From assembly GCF_030247185.1 (NCBI RefSeq), contig NC_080571.1:67990172-68054171 (forward strand): a DNA stretch of 64,000 nt. The letters are read 5' to 3'. Below are positions 1 through 10,481 of the stretch, one piece after another. A program made the translations under genes and the position numbers. Each line of letters opens with the position of its first letter. Position 1 is the first letter of the stretch. The notes beneath the pieces are model-generated. The model searched no databases and was not told the DNA's origin. It saw nothing but the letters and a program-made list of their open reading frames with translations. Origin of the DNA: Malaya genurostris. Lineage: Eukaryota > Arthropoda > Insecta > Diptera > Culicidae.

Positions 1-59
1 AGGATAAAACTAAGTTTCTGTCAAAACAGAAGTGATATCAAGGTTACCAATTTCGAAAT

Positions 60-98
60 AACCGCTAGTTAAAAAAAAGTTAGATGGCGGACCCTGTA
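60..98. mobile_element. Terminal fragment of a Tc1/mariner-type element
   Basis: The block ends in GGCGGACCCTG followed by TA. A similar A-rich block with the same end occurs at 18000-18022, and the complete element at 18834-19389 ends in a closely related form. This fits an inverted-repeat end abutting its TA target site. Only the terminus is seen, and the rest would lie left of the window. Confidence 0.4.
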
Positions 99-588
99 TA
101 CCGATTACTCCGCTGTATTCAACAAAATCGAACTTATACTACTTCATTCGCCGTTATCTCTGGAGTTTCTAAAGGAAGTCATCTTGAACCGTTTATATTT
201 TTATTTTATCCTAACGATTCAAATTTTTCGATCAAGTGCATAAATATATATTTTGCTGATGATTTCAATCTATTTCATATGATCAAATCAACAACTGATT
301 CAGAGTTCTTCCAGGAACAGTTGGATAAGTTGACAAATTGGTGTTATATCAACAAAATGGTTTTGAATGACTCTAAATGTTCCGTAATTTCATTTAGTCG
401 TAAAAAGCTTTCAGTCAAGTTGGGCTATCATATTACTCAAACTATTCCCGAACGCAGATCATCGGTAAAAGCTCTGGGTGTTCTCCTAGATCTCAGTTGA
501 ATTTCAAGGAGCATATTGAATTTACTATCTCTCCAAAGCCTTCATGCGGTAAGGATTTATTTTTCGCGTTACTAAAGACTTTGAAGAT
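99..588 (+). pseudogene. Reverse transcriptase fragment, non-LTR retrotransposon A
   Basis: Reading begins just after the TA at 97-98. Conserved RT blocks are legible: SGVSKGSHLEPFIF (the usual SGVPQGS-x-LGP block, here with Q changed to K), the catalytic-site block YFADDFNLF, then LTNWCYINKMVLNDSKC and a KALGVLLD block. The frame ends in a stop at 498-500 and the homology continues in another frame from 497 (FKEHI), so a frameshift lies near the D-L-S end. The endonuclease half is absent. The element resumes at 2197 after a later insertion. It is Jockey/CR1-like by its RT motifs, but the exact clade cannot be settled. It is a dead remnant. Confidence 0.75.
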
Positions 589-611
589 ATCTTACAGCTG
601 TTACAATCAGA
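589..611. repeat. Left copy of a 23-bp target-site duplication
   Basis: These 23 bases are identical to 2174-2196. The flanking bases differ on both sides (T against C before, G against A after), so the repeat is exactly 23 bp. It marks the left edge of the insertion at 612-2173. Confidence 0.8.
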
Positions 612-840
612 GGTCGTCAAATGGTGAGATAACTAAGTCCTCACAAGTCCCTATCTCATGCCTCCCCGAGCGTCTATGATGACATTTGGTCAATAGAACG
701 GCGTCGACTGGGTGCTATCGCCTTCTGCGTTAGTAGCAGAATGAGAGGGTGCGAAATGGCTTGTAGGTTGAAGCCCATTCTAAACTGCAGTGTTTATCAT
801 AGTATATTACAACATATAATTCTGTTGTTTATTACATCAT

Positions 841-860
841 GTATTATTATTATTATTTTA

Positions 861-915
<55 letters not shown>
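841..915. repeat. (ATT)n microsatellite
   Basis: About 75 bases of ATT repeats with a few interruptions. The poly-isoleucine open frame across it is an artefact. Confidence 0.95.
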
Positions 916-1044
916 GAAGAGCGTAACTTAAATTACGACATCAACTGTTATATTGTATCATAGCATATTATTTCATATATTATCGTCTTACACTATTTTA
1001 TGTTATTATATAACATGTTGTATGGTATTATACTGCATTGCATT

Positions 1045-1131
1045 ATATCATATTATATTGTATTATATTATATTATATTTTATTATATTTTATTATATTA
1101 TATTATATTATATTATATTATATTATATTAT
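1045..1131. repeat. (TATTA)n microsatellite
   Basis: A pentanucleotide TATTA array with scattered changes. Looser AT-rich versions follow at about 1600-1740. Confidence 0.9.
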
Positions 1132-2173
1132 AGGGTTTATTATGAGTAGTACTACGTACCTCTGCGCAAAATATAAATTTGTTTTCCTTATAAGTTATCA
1201 TTTTTTAAGTAATCTTTTAACTAACTATCAAGGTCGCCACAAGGTGAGCTTGGTCCTCACTGGTTCCTGTTTCATGCCTACACGTGTGTCTGTGGTGACA
1301 AATGGTCTATGGAATGCGTTGATGGCAGAATGAGAGGATGAGAAATGACATATAAATTCAAGTAATATAATATCATAGCATATCGCAACATATTTTATTT
1401 ATTCTATTATTTATTATATAATTCATTGTACTATATTACATTGTTTTTTATTGTTATTTTCATAATTATATTTATTGTTATTATTATTAATTTGTCATCA
1501 ATAATAATAACATATATTATTTTTATAGATGTAGATATTATTATTGTTATTAGAAGAGAAATATTCTACTTCCTGCAGTATTGCGAAGATAGAAGAGCAT
1601 AACTTATATTGTATGACATTGTATTATATTATAATTAATTAAAATATATTATATTATATTATGTTATATTATATTATTTTGTAATCTATTATATCATTTT
1701 ATGTTATATTAATTTCACTACACTATGTTTCATTGTATTTATCAATATAAAACATTTTGCACGGGTGCGTAAAGGGGAGGGAGCATCAGGGCATCGGACG
1801 AATTGATGACTGGACGAGGGATTGTGGATAGCCAGCCCAAGTCACTTGAAGGAAATTTGTTTCCTTCTGAAGGTTTGAAATGACGCGCCCTTCTCAAACA
1901 AACCATCAGGCGGGTTCAAGCATGTATAGCGATATGCTTCATCCATGCACTGGATATTATGGTTGGAAAAGCATCTTTTATTTCCGCGGAATACGAGTAA
2001 GTGACTCTACTTACATATCCGCCCAACCCTTTTTGTTCGCTTTTCGGTAACAGCTATAGTAAGAAGGTGAATGGATGAGTCATATCGGGGCTACTGTAAG
2101 TCTACCCGCATCCACTGGCAAGTCCTTGAACTGATGGTGGCTTCCTTTCACATCACATCACACATCACATCAC

Positions 2174-2196
2174 ATCTTACAGCTGTTACAATCAGA
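2174..2196. repeat. Right copy of the 23-bp target-site duplication
   Basis: Identical to 589-611. The interrupted coding sequence of retrotransposon A resumes directly after it. Confidence 0.8.
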
Positions 2197-2480
2197 AATT
2201 CATCGTCGTAATCTTCGTCCCTATTCTTTACTTCGGATTCCCCGTACTAGAACTAATTACAGATTCAACGAACTATTTGCTAGCATGTGCCGCGTGTTCA
2301 ATCACTATTTCAGTACTTTTGATTTTTGATTTTGTTTTCAAGAAACTGTTGCTCAGATTGCTGTCTATTTAGATTCAGTTAATTTTAGTCTGATTAGTAT
2401 TATTATTATTATGGTCTAATTAGTATTAATAATAATATTGAATTAAGTGTAAGACAAATGTGTCTTTTGGATTATTGTAA
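2197..2480 (+). pseudogene. C-terminus and 3' UTR start of retrotransposon A
   Basis: Across the insertion the frame reads into EIHRRNLRPYSLLRIPRTR, then TNYRFNELFASMCRVFNHYF, ending FDF and stop near 2328. An 'LR..L.IPR.RTNYG....MC..FN..FDF' ending is typical of the C-terminal tail of Jockey/CR1-group ORF2 proteins. The following 150 bases are AT-rich 3' UTR. The RNase H or zinc region expected between the RT and this tail is too decayed or deleted to read. Confidence 0.65.
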
Positions 2481-2921
2481 TCTGTTGATGTTGGTTGGTA
2501 AACGACTGGACAATGCGCAATGCTGGCCCCAATGTGGTTCTTAGCCTCTTGTCCAGTAACTCCTATCCCTACCTCCCTGCGGTGCCGGCTGGGGTGCGAG
2601 TAACCATAGGAAAGATCGGGTTACCAACCCCGGTCGTATGCTGACAGGGAGGGGGGGGACTTGCCTTCTCTTCACAGAGAGCGAACCTACCCGAGCGTCT
2701 GTTTCCCATTTTGGGGCGGCTCGAAACAGCGTCTGTTCTCCATGTTAGGGGCGGCTGATTATCGTCCTTGTGCCAGCGCTGACACGATGGCCCTCCGGCG
2801 AGACAGGAGGTTGGTGCAGGTCTAACAAGCCGCCCGGAAAACACTTGTTACGCACAATCAAGTAAGAAATACAACTCGGAATAATCGGCAAAGACCTACG
2901 CAACGAACAAAGGACTACGAT

Positions 2922-3846
2922 TGGAAGCTTGGCACATGGAACTGCAAATCGCTTGGCTTCCCAGGATACGACCGAATGCTGCGAATGAATGATGAGCATC
3001 GAATCCGCGGCTTCGATGTCGTAGCACTGCAGGAACTTTGTTGGACGGGACAGAAGGTGTGGAAAAGTGGGCATCGAGCGGCTACCTTCTACCAGAGCTG
3101 TGGCACAACCATGTGGCGTTCTAGGAACGGGAGTTATAGTGTTGGGCAAGATGCGTCAGTGAGAGGATCAAGGGCCGTTTCTTCAATTATAACATCATCA
3201 ACGTGCACTGCCCACACTCGTCATCGGCGACATGAATGCTCAGGTAGGCCGGGAGGTAATTTTCAGCCCCGAGATCGGGCTGGAGAGCCTGCACCCGGTA
3301 ACAAACGACAACGATGGGTGAGCTTTGCAGCCTCCCGCAGAATATTAGTTCGAAGCACCTGCTTTCCCCGCGAAGATATTCACAAAGCCACCTGGAGATC
3401 ACCTGATCAACATGCAGAAAATCAAATCGACCACGTTCTCATCGACGGGCGATTCTTCTCCGATGTCACAGTGCCAACATTGATTTTACCACTACCTTGT
3501 CGCGGTTTGTATGCGCTCAAAACTATCGACGGCGCACAACACTCGTCGCACAGGAACGCCGGGTCTCAATCTCGCGCAGCTACGTAGCGTTCGTACTGCA
3601 GAGGAATACGCGCAACAACTGGAGCTAGTGCTACCAAAGGAAGAGCAGCTTGGCGCGGTGACTTTTGAAGACGGCTGGAGGAACATAAGGTTCGCCGTGA
3701 GTAGCACTGCTACAACCGTTCTTGGTACGAGGTTATCGAATCGAGGAAATGACTGGTTTGACGGCGAATGTCAGCAGTTGGTCCTAGAGAAGAATGCAGC
3801 AAGGGTGAGGATGCTGCAACACCGCACGAGGGCGAACGAGGAATGA
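2922..3846 (+). pseudogene. RTE endonuclease (APE-like) domain, broken
   Basis: The frame opens WKLGTWNCKSL at 2922, the usual start of an APE-type endonuclease. It continues through FDVVALQELCWTG (metal-binding Glu block), a GDMNAQVG block near 3225 in another frame, and IDHVLIDGRFFSDV near 3425. At least two frameshifts and several stops separate these blocks, and the terminal SDH block is missing or unreadable. The linker then continues at 3511-3846 (AEEYAQQLELVLPKEEQL). In an active element this domain nicks the target DNA; this copy cannot. Confidence 0.7.
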
Positions 3847-3904
3847 TACAGACAACGGTTTCCGGAGAAAAAAGCGCCACCAAGAAAACTAAGATCGCGA
3901 AGCG

Positions 3905-5182
3905 ATGGAACAGCTGTACCGCGCAAATGACACACGGAAGTTCTATGAGAAGGTGAACCGCTCACGTAGAGGCTACACGCCACAGGCCGAAATGTGCAGA
4001 AATACCAATGGTAACCTTCTCACGAACGAACGTGAGGTCATCGACAGGTGGAAGCAGCACTATGACGAGCATCTGAATGGCGAAGCACAGGATACAGAGA
4101 ACAACACAGGAATCAATCTGGGTGCACGCTCAGCCGACGACAGATTCCCAGCACCTGATCTGTCGAAGATAAATGAGGAGATCGGCAAGCTGAGTAACAA
4201 CAAAGCCGTGGGCGACCAGTTACCAGGCGAGCTGCTCAAACATGTAATAGAGGCACTGGCAAGAGCGCTGCACTGGATGATTTCTAGAATTTGGGAGATG
4301 GAGATTCTACCGCAGGAATGGATGGATGGAGTGGTATGTCCCGTCTACAAAAAGGGCGATAAGCTAGACTGTTGCAATTACCGCGCAATCACATTGCTCA
4401 ACGCCGCCTACAAGGTACTCTCCCAAATCCTTTGCCGTCATTTATCACCAATAGCTAAGGAATTCGTAGGGCCGTACCAAGCGGGATTTACTGGAGCCTG
4501 CGTCACTACGGATCGCATATTCGTGATAAGACAAGTACTACAGAAGTGTCGTGAATACAACGTGTCCACGCATCACCTATTCATTGACTTCAAAGCGGCA
4601 TACGACACAATCGATCGAGAACAGAACGAATACGGTTTCCCGAATTAGCTGACGCGATTGGTCAAAGAAACGATGGATAGAGTGATTTGTTACGTCCAAG
4701 TATCTGGGACGCTCTCGAGTCCCTTCGAATCTCGAAGAGGGCTACGGCAAGGTGATGGAGTCTCTTGTATCTTGTTCAATATTGCCTTGGAAGGTGTGAT
4801 TCGAAGAGCAAGGATCGACACGAGTGATACGATCTTCCGAAAGTCCATCCAACTTTTTGGCTTCCCTGGCGATATTGATATTGTGACACGTAACCTTGAA
4901 AAGATGACGGAAACCTACATCGGACTGAAAGCTGAAGCTAGGCGTATTGGACTGGCCATAAATGCGTCAAAAACAAAATACATGAGAGGAAGAGGCTGTA
5001 GAGAAGAAACACTGCGCCTCCCACCACTAATATTGATAGACGGTGACGATATCGAGGTGGTTGACGAGTTCGTGTATTTGGGCTCACTGGTGACCGCCGA
5101 TAATGAACCAGCAAAGAAATTCAGAGACGTATTTTGGCAGGGAATCGTGCGTACTTTGGACTCAGAAAAACCCTCCGATTGA
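3905..5182 (+). pseudogene. RTE reverse transcriptase, one nonsense codon
   Basis: A single frame runs over the RT. It has KKGDKLDCCNYRAITLLNAA (RT block 2), GPYQAGFTGACVTTDRIF, THHLFIDFKAAYDTIDRE (motif A with its catalytic Asp) and FESRRGLRQGDGVSCILFN (motif B). It is interrupted only by TAG at 4646-4648, where the family normally has Lys. The motif C box reads FGFPGDIDIV instead of the usual FADDIDI. The first catalytic Asp is therefore changed, and the enzyme would be dead even without the stop. The wording of motifs A and B is characteristic of RTE. Confidence 0.85.
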
Positions 5183-5667
5183 GAAAAGTACGCCACCGCC
5201 CGAAATTGACCATCTACAAAACGCTAATTAGACCGGTTGTTCTCTATGACCACGAGACCTGGACTATGTTAGCAGAGGACTAACGCGCCCTCAGTGTTTT
5301 CGAAAGCAAGGTACTGAGGACCATCTATGGCGGAGTGCAGATGGAAGACGGAACGTGGAGACGACGTATGAATCACGAATTGCAACAGCTGCTAGGAGAA
5401 CCACCCATCGTACGGACAGCTAAAATCGGACGTCTACGATGGGCTGGGCATATCATAAGGATGTCGGACGACAGCCCAGTGAAAATGGTTCTTGAATCTA
5501 ATCCGACTGGTACAAGAAGAAGAGGAGCGCAGCGAGCAAGGTGGATCGATCAAGTGGAGGGAGATCTCAGAAGCATCCGTGCCTTGAGTAGCTGGCGACG
5601 AGCAGCCATGGACCGAATTATGTGGAGACGTATGCTTGATACAGCAAAGGACACCCCAGGACTATAG
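5183..5667 (+). pseudogene. RTE C-terminal domain
   Basis: After a frameshift the protein continues RKVRHRPKLTIYKTLIRPVV, has a TAA near 5281, then runs open through LRTIYGG, IGRLRWAGHIIRMSDDSPVK and RGAQRARWIDQVEGDL to a natural stop at 5667. The 'RLRWAGHI.RM....P' and 'GRPR.RW.DQV..DL' blocks are the standard end of RTE proteins. The element's 3' end follows within about 40 bases. Confidence 0.8.
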
Positions 5668-5705
5668 CTGCTAGGTAGGGTAAGGTAAGTGATGTAAAAG
5701 ATGAG

Positions 5706-5797
5706 GAGGTTTTATGCCTGTTGGAGAGCTAGTTTGACAGAAACTAGCTCCAATGGGCTTTTCCCTGCTCCTAAGTAAATAAACAAATAAATTAACA
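5706..5797 (+). other. Probable 3' end of retrotransposon A
   Basis: The segment ends in AAATAAACAAATAAATT, a simple A-rich repeat like a LINE tail. It contains a short inverted pair, GCTAGTTTGACA and AACTAGC. I infer that it is the displaced 3' UTR of the element whose C-terminus is at 2197-2330, separated by the RTE insertion. This is not proven. Confidence 0.4.
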
Positions 5798-5982
5798 GAT
5801 ATAGATATATTCACGATCAAAAACATATCACTCTCTCAGAGGGTAAATTTTGAAAAGATGCCCCATAGTAAAGTCAGTTGTATTAGATAACTGACGTCTG
5901 TCTGAATCGTAGGAATAGTTGGATTATAAGATATTTAAGCTGTCCGATTTAGCCCTGGTCTCTTCTAATCCAAAAATGCGCA

Positions 5983-6302
5983 GGCCCTTATTACCGGTGT
6001 CACTACACGGTGAAAACCAAGTGAAGTGACTGTGACCCTTATTATGGGTATCACTTCACGGTGGAAATCAAGTGAAGAGAATGTACGTCCTTATTACGAG
6101 TCGCTTCTGTGACAAAAGTAATTACTTGAAGAAACTGGATGTCATTATGAACATCACGCCACCAACATTTTGTTGAAAAAATTAATTTTTTCCACCACAG
6201 TGATCACTTCACTATGCGTGATACTGGAAATAGGTAAAATCAAGTGAAGTGACATGTAAGTGAAGTGAATGTGAAAGTGGAGTGAGAACGGTAATAAGGG
6301 CC
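5983..6302. mobile_element. 320-bp MITE with 14-bp perfect terminal inverted repeats
   Basis: GGCCCTTATTACCG (5983-5996) is perfectly inverted at 6289-6302. Inside, a related block beginning CCTTATTA recurs at 5985, 6036 and 6088 with a period of about 51-52 bp. Each copy carries a TCAC-TTCAC and CAAGTGAAG motif. The interior is non-coding. It is a non-autonomous DNA element whose superfamily cannot be read from the ends alone. Confidence 0.75.
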
Positions 6303-6970
6303 GGTACCTAAAACTAAAGCAAGAACTTAAGATGTCAATGAAATTTGAGCACATTTAATCAAAGCTAACAACTTGAACTTATCAAAGTTTTTCATCAAAA
6401 AGTGGAAAATGTTTTCTTTTCATCATGCTTTCGGCATTCGTTCAATTTACTTAAATAATGTAGATAAATTAAATGTTTTATTTAACTGGATTCGGTGTTG
6501 TGGGTGTGTTTAGGTAAATATGCAACGTAATTTGATTTGATAACGGAATGCCTAGTTAATAAGCGGATAAATGTTTTTGTTTCCTTCCGGAAAATAATTT
6601 ACTGCAAAGCAGAGAGAAAGTAATAACAAATCAAGACTAATTTCACAGAAAACGAGCGCACAGCTTCGTAGTCCGATGCGGTCGGATTATGATAATCGCT
6701 CGCTCTGCATCGCATTGCCGTAATGTTACCTCAACACCGGATTCTACTTTCCGGTCTCCGACTGAAACATCTGACGAATCAAATTAAATCTTCATTCAAG
6801 TCCGTGCGCATCGTGTTACGCTGAATCCCTTCGGGCATTTTGCCGTGTTTCTTTTTATTAAAAAGCCCCACCTGCAAGCCAGTCTCGTCGTTAAATTGCA
6901 ACGAACACTGCAATGCCGTTTAGTATCTGTCATCCAGTTTCAGCGGGTAACGGCAACGGTGCCGACAGTT
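6303..6970. other. Unique sequence, probably the start of intron 1
   Basis: No ORF or repeat family is recognised here. GC content rises toward the exon. If the donor at 6971-6976 is real, this is the 5' end of the first intron of the minus-strand gene and a place where intronic enhancers could lie. Confidence 0.4.
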
Positions 6971-6976
6971 ACTTAC
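6971..6976 (-). other. 5' splice site (donor)
   Basis: On the minus strand the exon ends CAG and is followed by GTAAGT, a perfect donor consensus. It lies one base into a codon, giving a phase-1 intron. Confidence 0.65.
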
Positions 6977-7037
6977 CTGCCACTGCGATGACGAGGAAGT
7001 TAATCAACGATGCAATTAGTCTCAGCTTCGTGTTCAT
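6977..7037 (-). CDS. First coding exon of a secreted or membrane protein
   Basis: On the minus strand ATG at 7037 opens 20 codons plus one base. They read MNTKLRLIA, then a hydrophobic run SLINFLVIAVA, and the exon stops at a consensus donor (CAG then GTAAGT). A basic n-region, a hydrophobic core and small residues (A-V-A, then a split codon starting G) make a textbook signal peptide. A phase-1 intron just after a signal peptide is common in secreted, immunoglobulin-domain and cell-adhesion proteins of insects. The frame is also open upstream to an ATG at 7151, so a longer start is possible, but 7037 gives the sensible signal. The mature protein is not in view, so the gene cannot be named. 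The sequence 7038-8950 lacks transposons, which fits a protected 5' region. Confidence 0.55.
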
Positions 7038-8950
7038 AGTGAAGCGGCACTGCACTATTACCATTGGGCTGTAGTATGACGAGTTGTGCTGATAATTTGC
7101 CACCGCCACCGAGTCACCATTTCGCGCACCAATGGTTTGCTGATGTTTCACTGCCTGCCTTCCTGCCTGCTACTTCACTGGATTTATTTTTTTTTGTCGC
7201 TCTCTCTCTCTCGCCTACTACTGCTCTATTCTCTATCGGAACACTGGTTTCACTTCTCCAGTTTAATCCCGCCCGACTCGCACCTTAATTTGAGTTCGTT
7301 TTCGCAACGACATTTTTATAATTAAATTCACTCACGTACCTGGGCCGGTATCGCATTTTACGGGTTGGTTTTATTTTCAATTAGAAGTACATGTCCGCCC
7401 GCCAAGAGTAGTAGCAACAACAGCACTACCGGTTCCTGTGTACCTGTGTGTGAAAGAGAGAGAAAGAGATATATCGAAAAGTTCATAAATACTTCATTCC
7501 AGCAATGGACAGCTTAGGAGGCTCTAATTTATGACATATGCGATAGCATTATGGGTACTAAATTAGGGTGATCAATATAGTGGCACTAGCTGTGATCGCA
7601 CACAGAAAAATTCTCCTGTCTGTCCAATTTGTTTCTAGCGCAGATTAAACGGTGATGTAAATGTTTAAGCAAACATTGGCGAAATCAAACCATAAATTTT
7701 ATTGCTACTACTATAATTATCATAAAAAAATATTTAAATGAGCTGAAATTCATTTGTAATTGCTGATATTTTCTCAGAGTGTTTGGCTTTTTCACGCGAT
7801 ACACAGCTTATCGGAAAGGGAAGTTTATGATTACAGGATTACAGGATGATTGAACGAAACGCGGATGGTGGCTCTCAACCCCTGTGGGAGTTATGTCCTT
7901 TTGATGATGCGTTCAGTCCAGAGCAAAGTTCGGGATGCTATTATATTTCATTCGCCTCCAGTCCATAAGCTAGCGGAACATTTTAACTACACATTTAGGC
8001 CAACCATTCTAGCCCACTAACGAGCGAATTGCAGAATTCAAATGAGATGGTTTCTTTTTCGGAACGATAGCATAGCTAGCGTTTTTATACATTCACATAG
8101 TTGCAATTTATATGGAAGGTTTTCCGGGCTTTTTTTATCATCACATTCTTCTCTTTATCCTAATTCACTTTTTGTTTCTATCCCCCAACGTGTGCGTTTT
8201 GTATTTTGTTTCTCATTTTTTTTTCTCTCGCATGCCTTCTCCGCGTCGACCGCCACCGCCGTCGGCAAGTGTTCCGGTCGACATAAATATTTCGCTTTTA
8301 TCGTGGAGAAGAAGAAGCACAAGAAAAAAAACCTCCAGCTGAGACCATGGTTGACTTTGAAACGAGCAGAGTTCAACTTGATTTAGGAATATGTGACTGG
8401 ACGGACGGTTGAACGGAACGGAACGAAAAACGGAACGGACACACGGGCGGATGTGTGGAACAATGGGAAGGAAAACTCGCTGTGGCCTGCACCGGAAACC
8501 GATGGGCAAGAGCAACCGTATTTCGGTTCGCACGGGCTCGGAACTTTCCGAGCTGCCCCGGCCATCGTTCGCTCGCTCCGGGTTTGTTTTGCTGCTCGTG
8601 TGAGGAACTACGGTCGGTGCTCGACGACACGCGCGGTTAGCCAACCGAACCGGGCCAAAGGAAACAGGCCATGGGAAGGAGCGACAAATTCATATGCAGC
8701 TCGTACCAGAGCTGGGGACCGTTGGATCCAACGGCCTCGCACCAGCAACGAATCTATTATTAAAATCCCTCTCGGTTGTTTGGTGGCTAAATGTTTGCTG
8801 AAGGAATCTGGTCCTTGCAGTTCGTTTGTTTACTGGAGACGGGTACGCGCGTACGACAGTGCCGTAACCGGGACACGTTGCGTCTTCATGATGAAGTGGC
8901 TTTCCGCATTCGGTGGAATACATTTGACTTGAAATAGGCTCCGACGATAC
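7038..8950 (-). promoter_or_regulatory. Candidate 5' UTR and promoter region of the minus-strand gene
   Basis: This stretch has no recognisable transposon and higher GC content than its surroundings. It is rich in CpG and CCG/CGG words around 8213-8700, including GGAACGGAACGGAACG near 8415. On the minus strand a pyrimidine-rich tract followed by CACACACAG then G lies at 7443-7475. It could be a 3' splice site for a leader intron, placing an upstream non-coding exon further right. Overlapping open frames here on both strands look like by-products of GC-rich sequence. No TATA box or defined start site is called. Confidence 0.35.
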
Positions 8951-9681
8951 AAGGTAGGTATTTTCGGAACAGAAAACACAAACGGTAAGTGGTTCTACAA
9001 TATTGATTCAGACGACAGAGCCCAAGGCTGAAGAGCAACAATAGGCGATTTATAATGTATTGTATTTGATGTGGCACGGAAAAAAACTGAACGCAATAAT
9101 TGACTAAGCGGAAACAGAAGTTCTCCGTATAAAAGAAATAGAAATAGGAATAGCTCAAACCAATTCCAGTGGAATTGCGCTCTAAGAGGATAGATAATAT
9201 TGACAAGATGTCATGCACCGTTGGGCAATGTATCTATCTAAATACCACACGTGTACATAAACTTATATGCAATGGAGTCGCGTGGTTACTTACAAGTATT
9301 TTGATGTGGGATGAGATTGACCATTGATTTTTTGACGTAAATACGTCTAATGGGACGTCTTTTCAAAATTCGCTCTGTGAAGGAGTGGGTAGAACTTAAT
9401 CGTGAATATCCCGTGATGTCCTAAACCCATCAATATAATTATTTCTCCATGCAAATAGAAATATGATCAGCAATTCATGATAAAATTTTCAAAAGTATGA
9501 GCAAACCAAAAAAACGCGAAAACTAAGTTTCTTTTGGAAACAACAAGGACAACTCAACATACTTGTTTGTGTTTCTCCTACCCGCAACGACAGTTTGAGG
9601 TAGTCAGTCACATATTCAACTAACTATACGAAAGCCGATCCACGTGGTTTAATGTTTCAAATGCTCATGTCGTGCTTTCAA
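8951..9681. other. No recognisable feature
   Basis: AT-rich unique-looking sequence. No coding signal, RNA gene or repeat family was seen. Confidence 0.4.
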
Positions 9682-10481
9682 CCGACGCACAGTGAAAAAA
9701 AAACCAGGAAACCCTCAAAGAAATCGGGAACCATGTGAAAAGGCAACAAACAAGAGCGTTTCTTATGTAAAAAAAATCCACGAAATTCAATGGAATGGTT
9801 TTTAATGGCCGAACGAATCGCCATCCTGCTCGTTTTACCCCAAATGCCCAGCAGTTTCATGGTTTTCAGTAGTATTTGTTCTGTAACTTGAAAAGAAATC
9901 GAGTGCGGTCTACTGAAATAGCTTGATTTTATGTAAACATGTCTGGAGAATCGAATGGAAGAATATACACTGGCCGCACGAAACGTTCTGGTGATTATTT
10001 TACCCCAACTCCTCTGTTTCATGATATCTTATTGTGAATCGTCCTTAAATCTCGGTAAAACTTATTGGAAGTTTGCTAAATCTAGCTTATCTTATAGAAA
10101 AAAGTCTGTAGGACCGAATGGAAGAACCTACACTGGCCGCAAGAAACGTTCTGGTGACTAATTTACCCCATTTCTCCATTTCATGATATCTTATTGTAAA
10201 TCGTCATTAAATTTAGGTAAAACTTATTGGAAGTTTACTAAATCCAGCTTATCTTATGTAAACAAGTTGGTAGAATCGAATGCTAGAACTTATGCTGGCC
10301 GCACGAAACGTTTTGGTGGCTATTTTACCCCAATTCCTTCAATTTGTGAAATTTTCATCTAAATAACCCTTAAATCTTAAGCGAACCACGTTGAAAGCAT
10401 ACGAAAACTATCTTATATTATGTAAAAAAGTCTGTAGAACCTAATGGAAGAACCTACACTGGCCGCAAGAAACGTTCTTTC

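Larger units (their letters stand above)
612..2173. mobile_element. 1.56-kb non-coding insertion with a CACAT-rich tail
   Basis: The segment is bounded by perfect 23-bp duplications (589-611 and 2174-2196) and splits retrotransposon A. Its left half holds two diverged copies of one motif block (about 612-800 and 1228-1370), each followed by AT-rich microsatellite. Its right part (about 1750-2150) is moderately GC-rich and unfamiliar. It ends in reiterated CACAT/CACATCA just before the duplication. No credible ORF is present; the open frames across the microsatellites are low complexity. A long duplication and a simple 3' repeat suggest LINE-mediated (SINE- or RTE-like) insertion. The family is not recognised. 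Confidence 0.6.
2490..5705 (+). mobile_element. RTE-type non-LTR retrotransposon, decayed
   Basis: A single-unit LINE in the order endonuclease, reverse transcriptase and a short basic C-terminal domain, with a GC-rich 5' leader (about 2500-2920). Its base composition (about half GC in coding) contrasts with the AT-rich surroundings. It ends near GGTAAGTGATGTAA, a short simple 3' tail as RTE elements have. It appears inserted in the 3' UTR of retrotransposon A, because a LINE-like 3' UTR ending in A-rich repeats follows. No clean target duplication was found. Confidence 0.75.

Noticed and set aside
741..1333. Open frames rich in Ile/Tyr/Leu
   Set aside because: They are translations of ATT and TATTA microsatellites.
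2083..2110. GGATGAGTCATATCGGGG, another partial hammerhead-like string
   Set aside because: It lacks CTGATGA and GAAA and has no flanking stems.
7064..7325. Overlapping plus-strand frames opposite the signal-peptide exon
   Set aside because: No domain. The minus strand offers a better gene signal, and the frames extend through a CT-rich tract.
8042..8932. Several overlapping ORFs of 60-179 codons on both strands
   Set aside because: GC-rich sequence leaves many frames open. None shows motifs, and they contradict one another.
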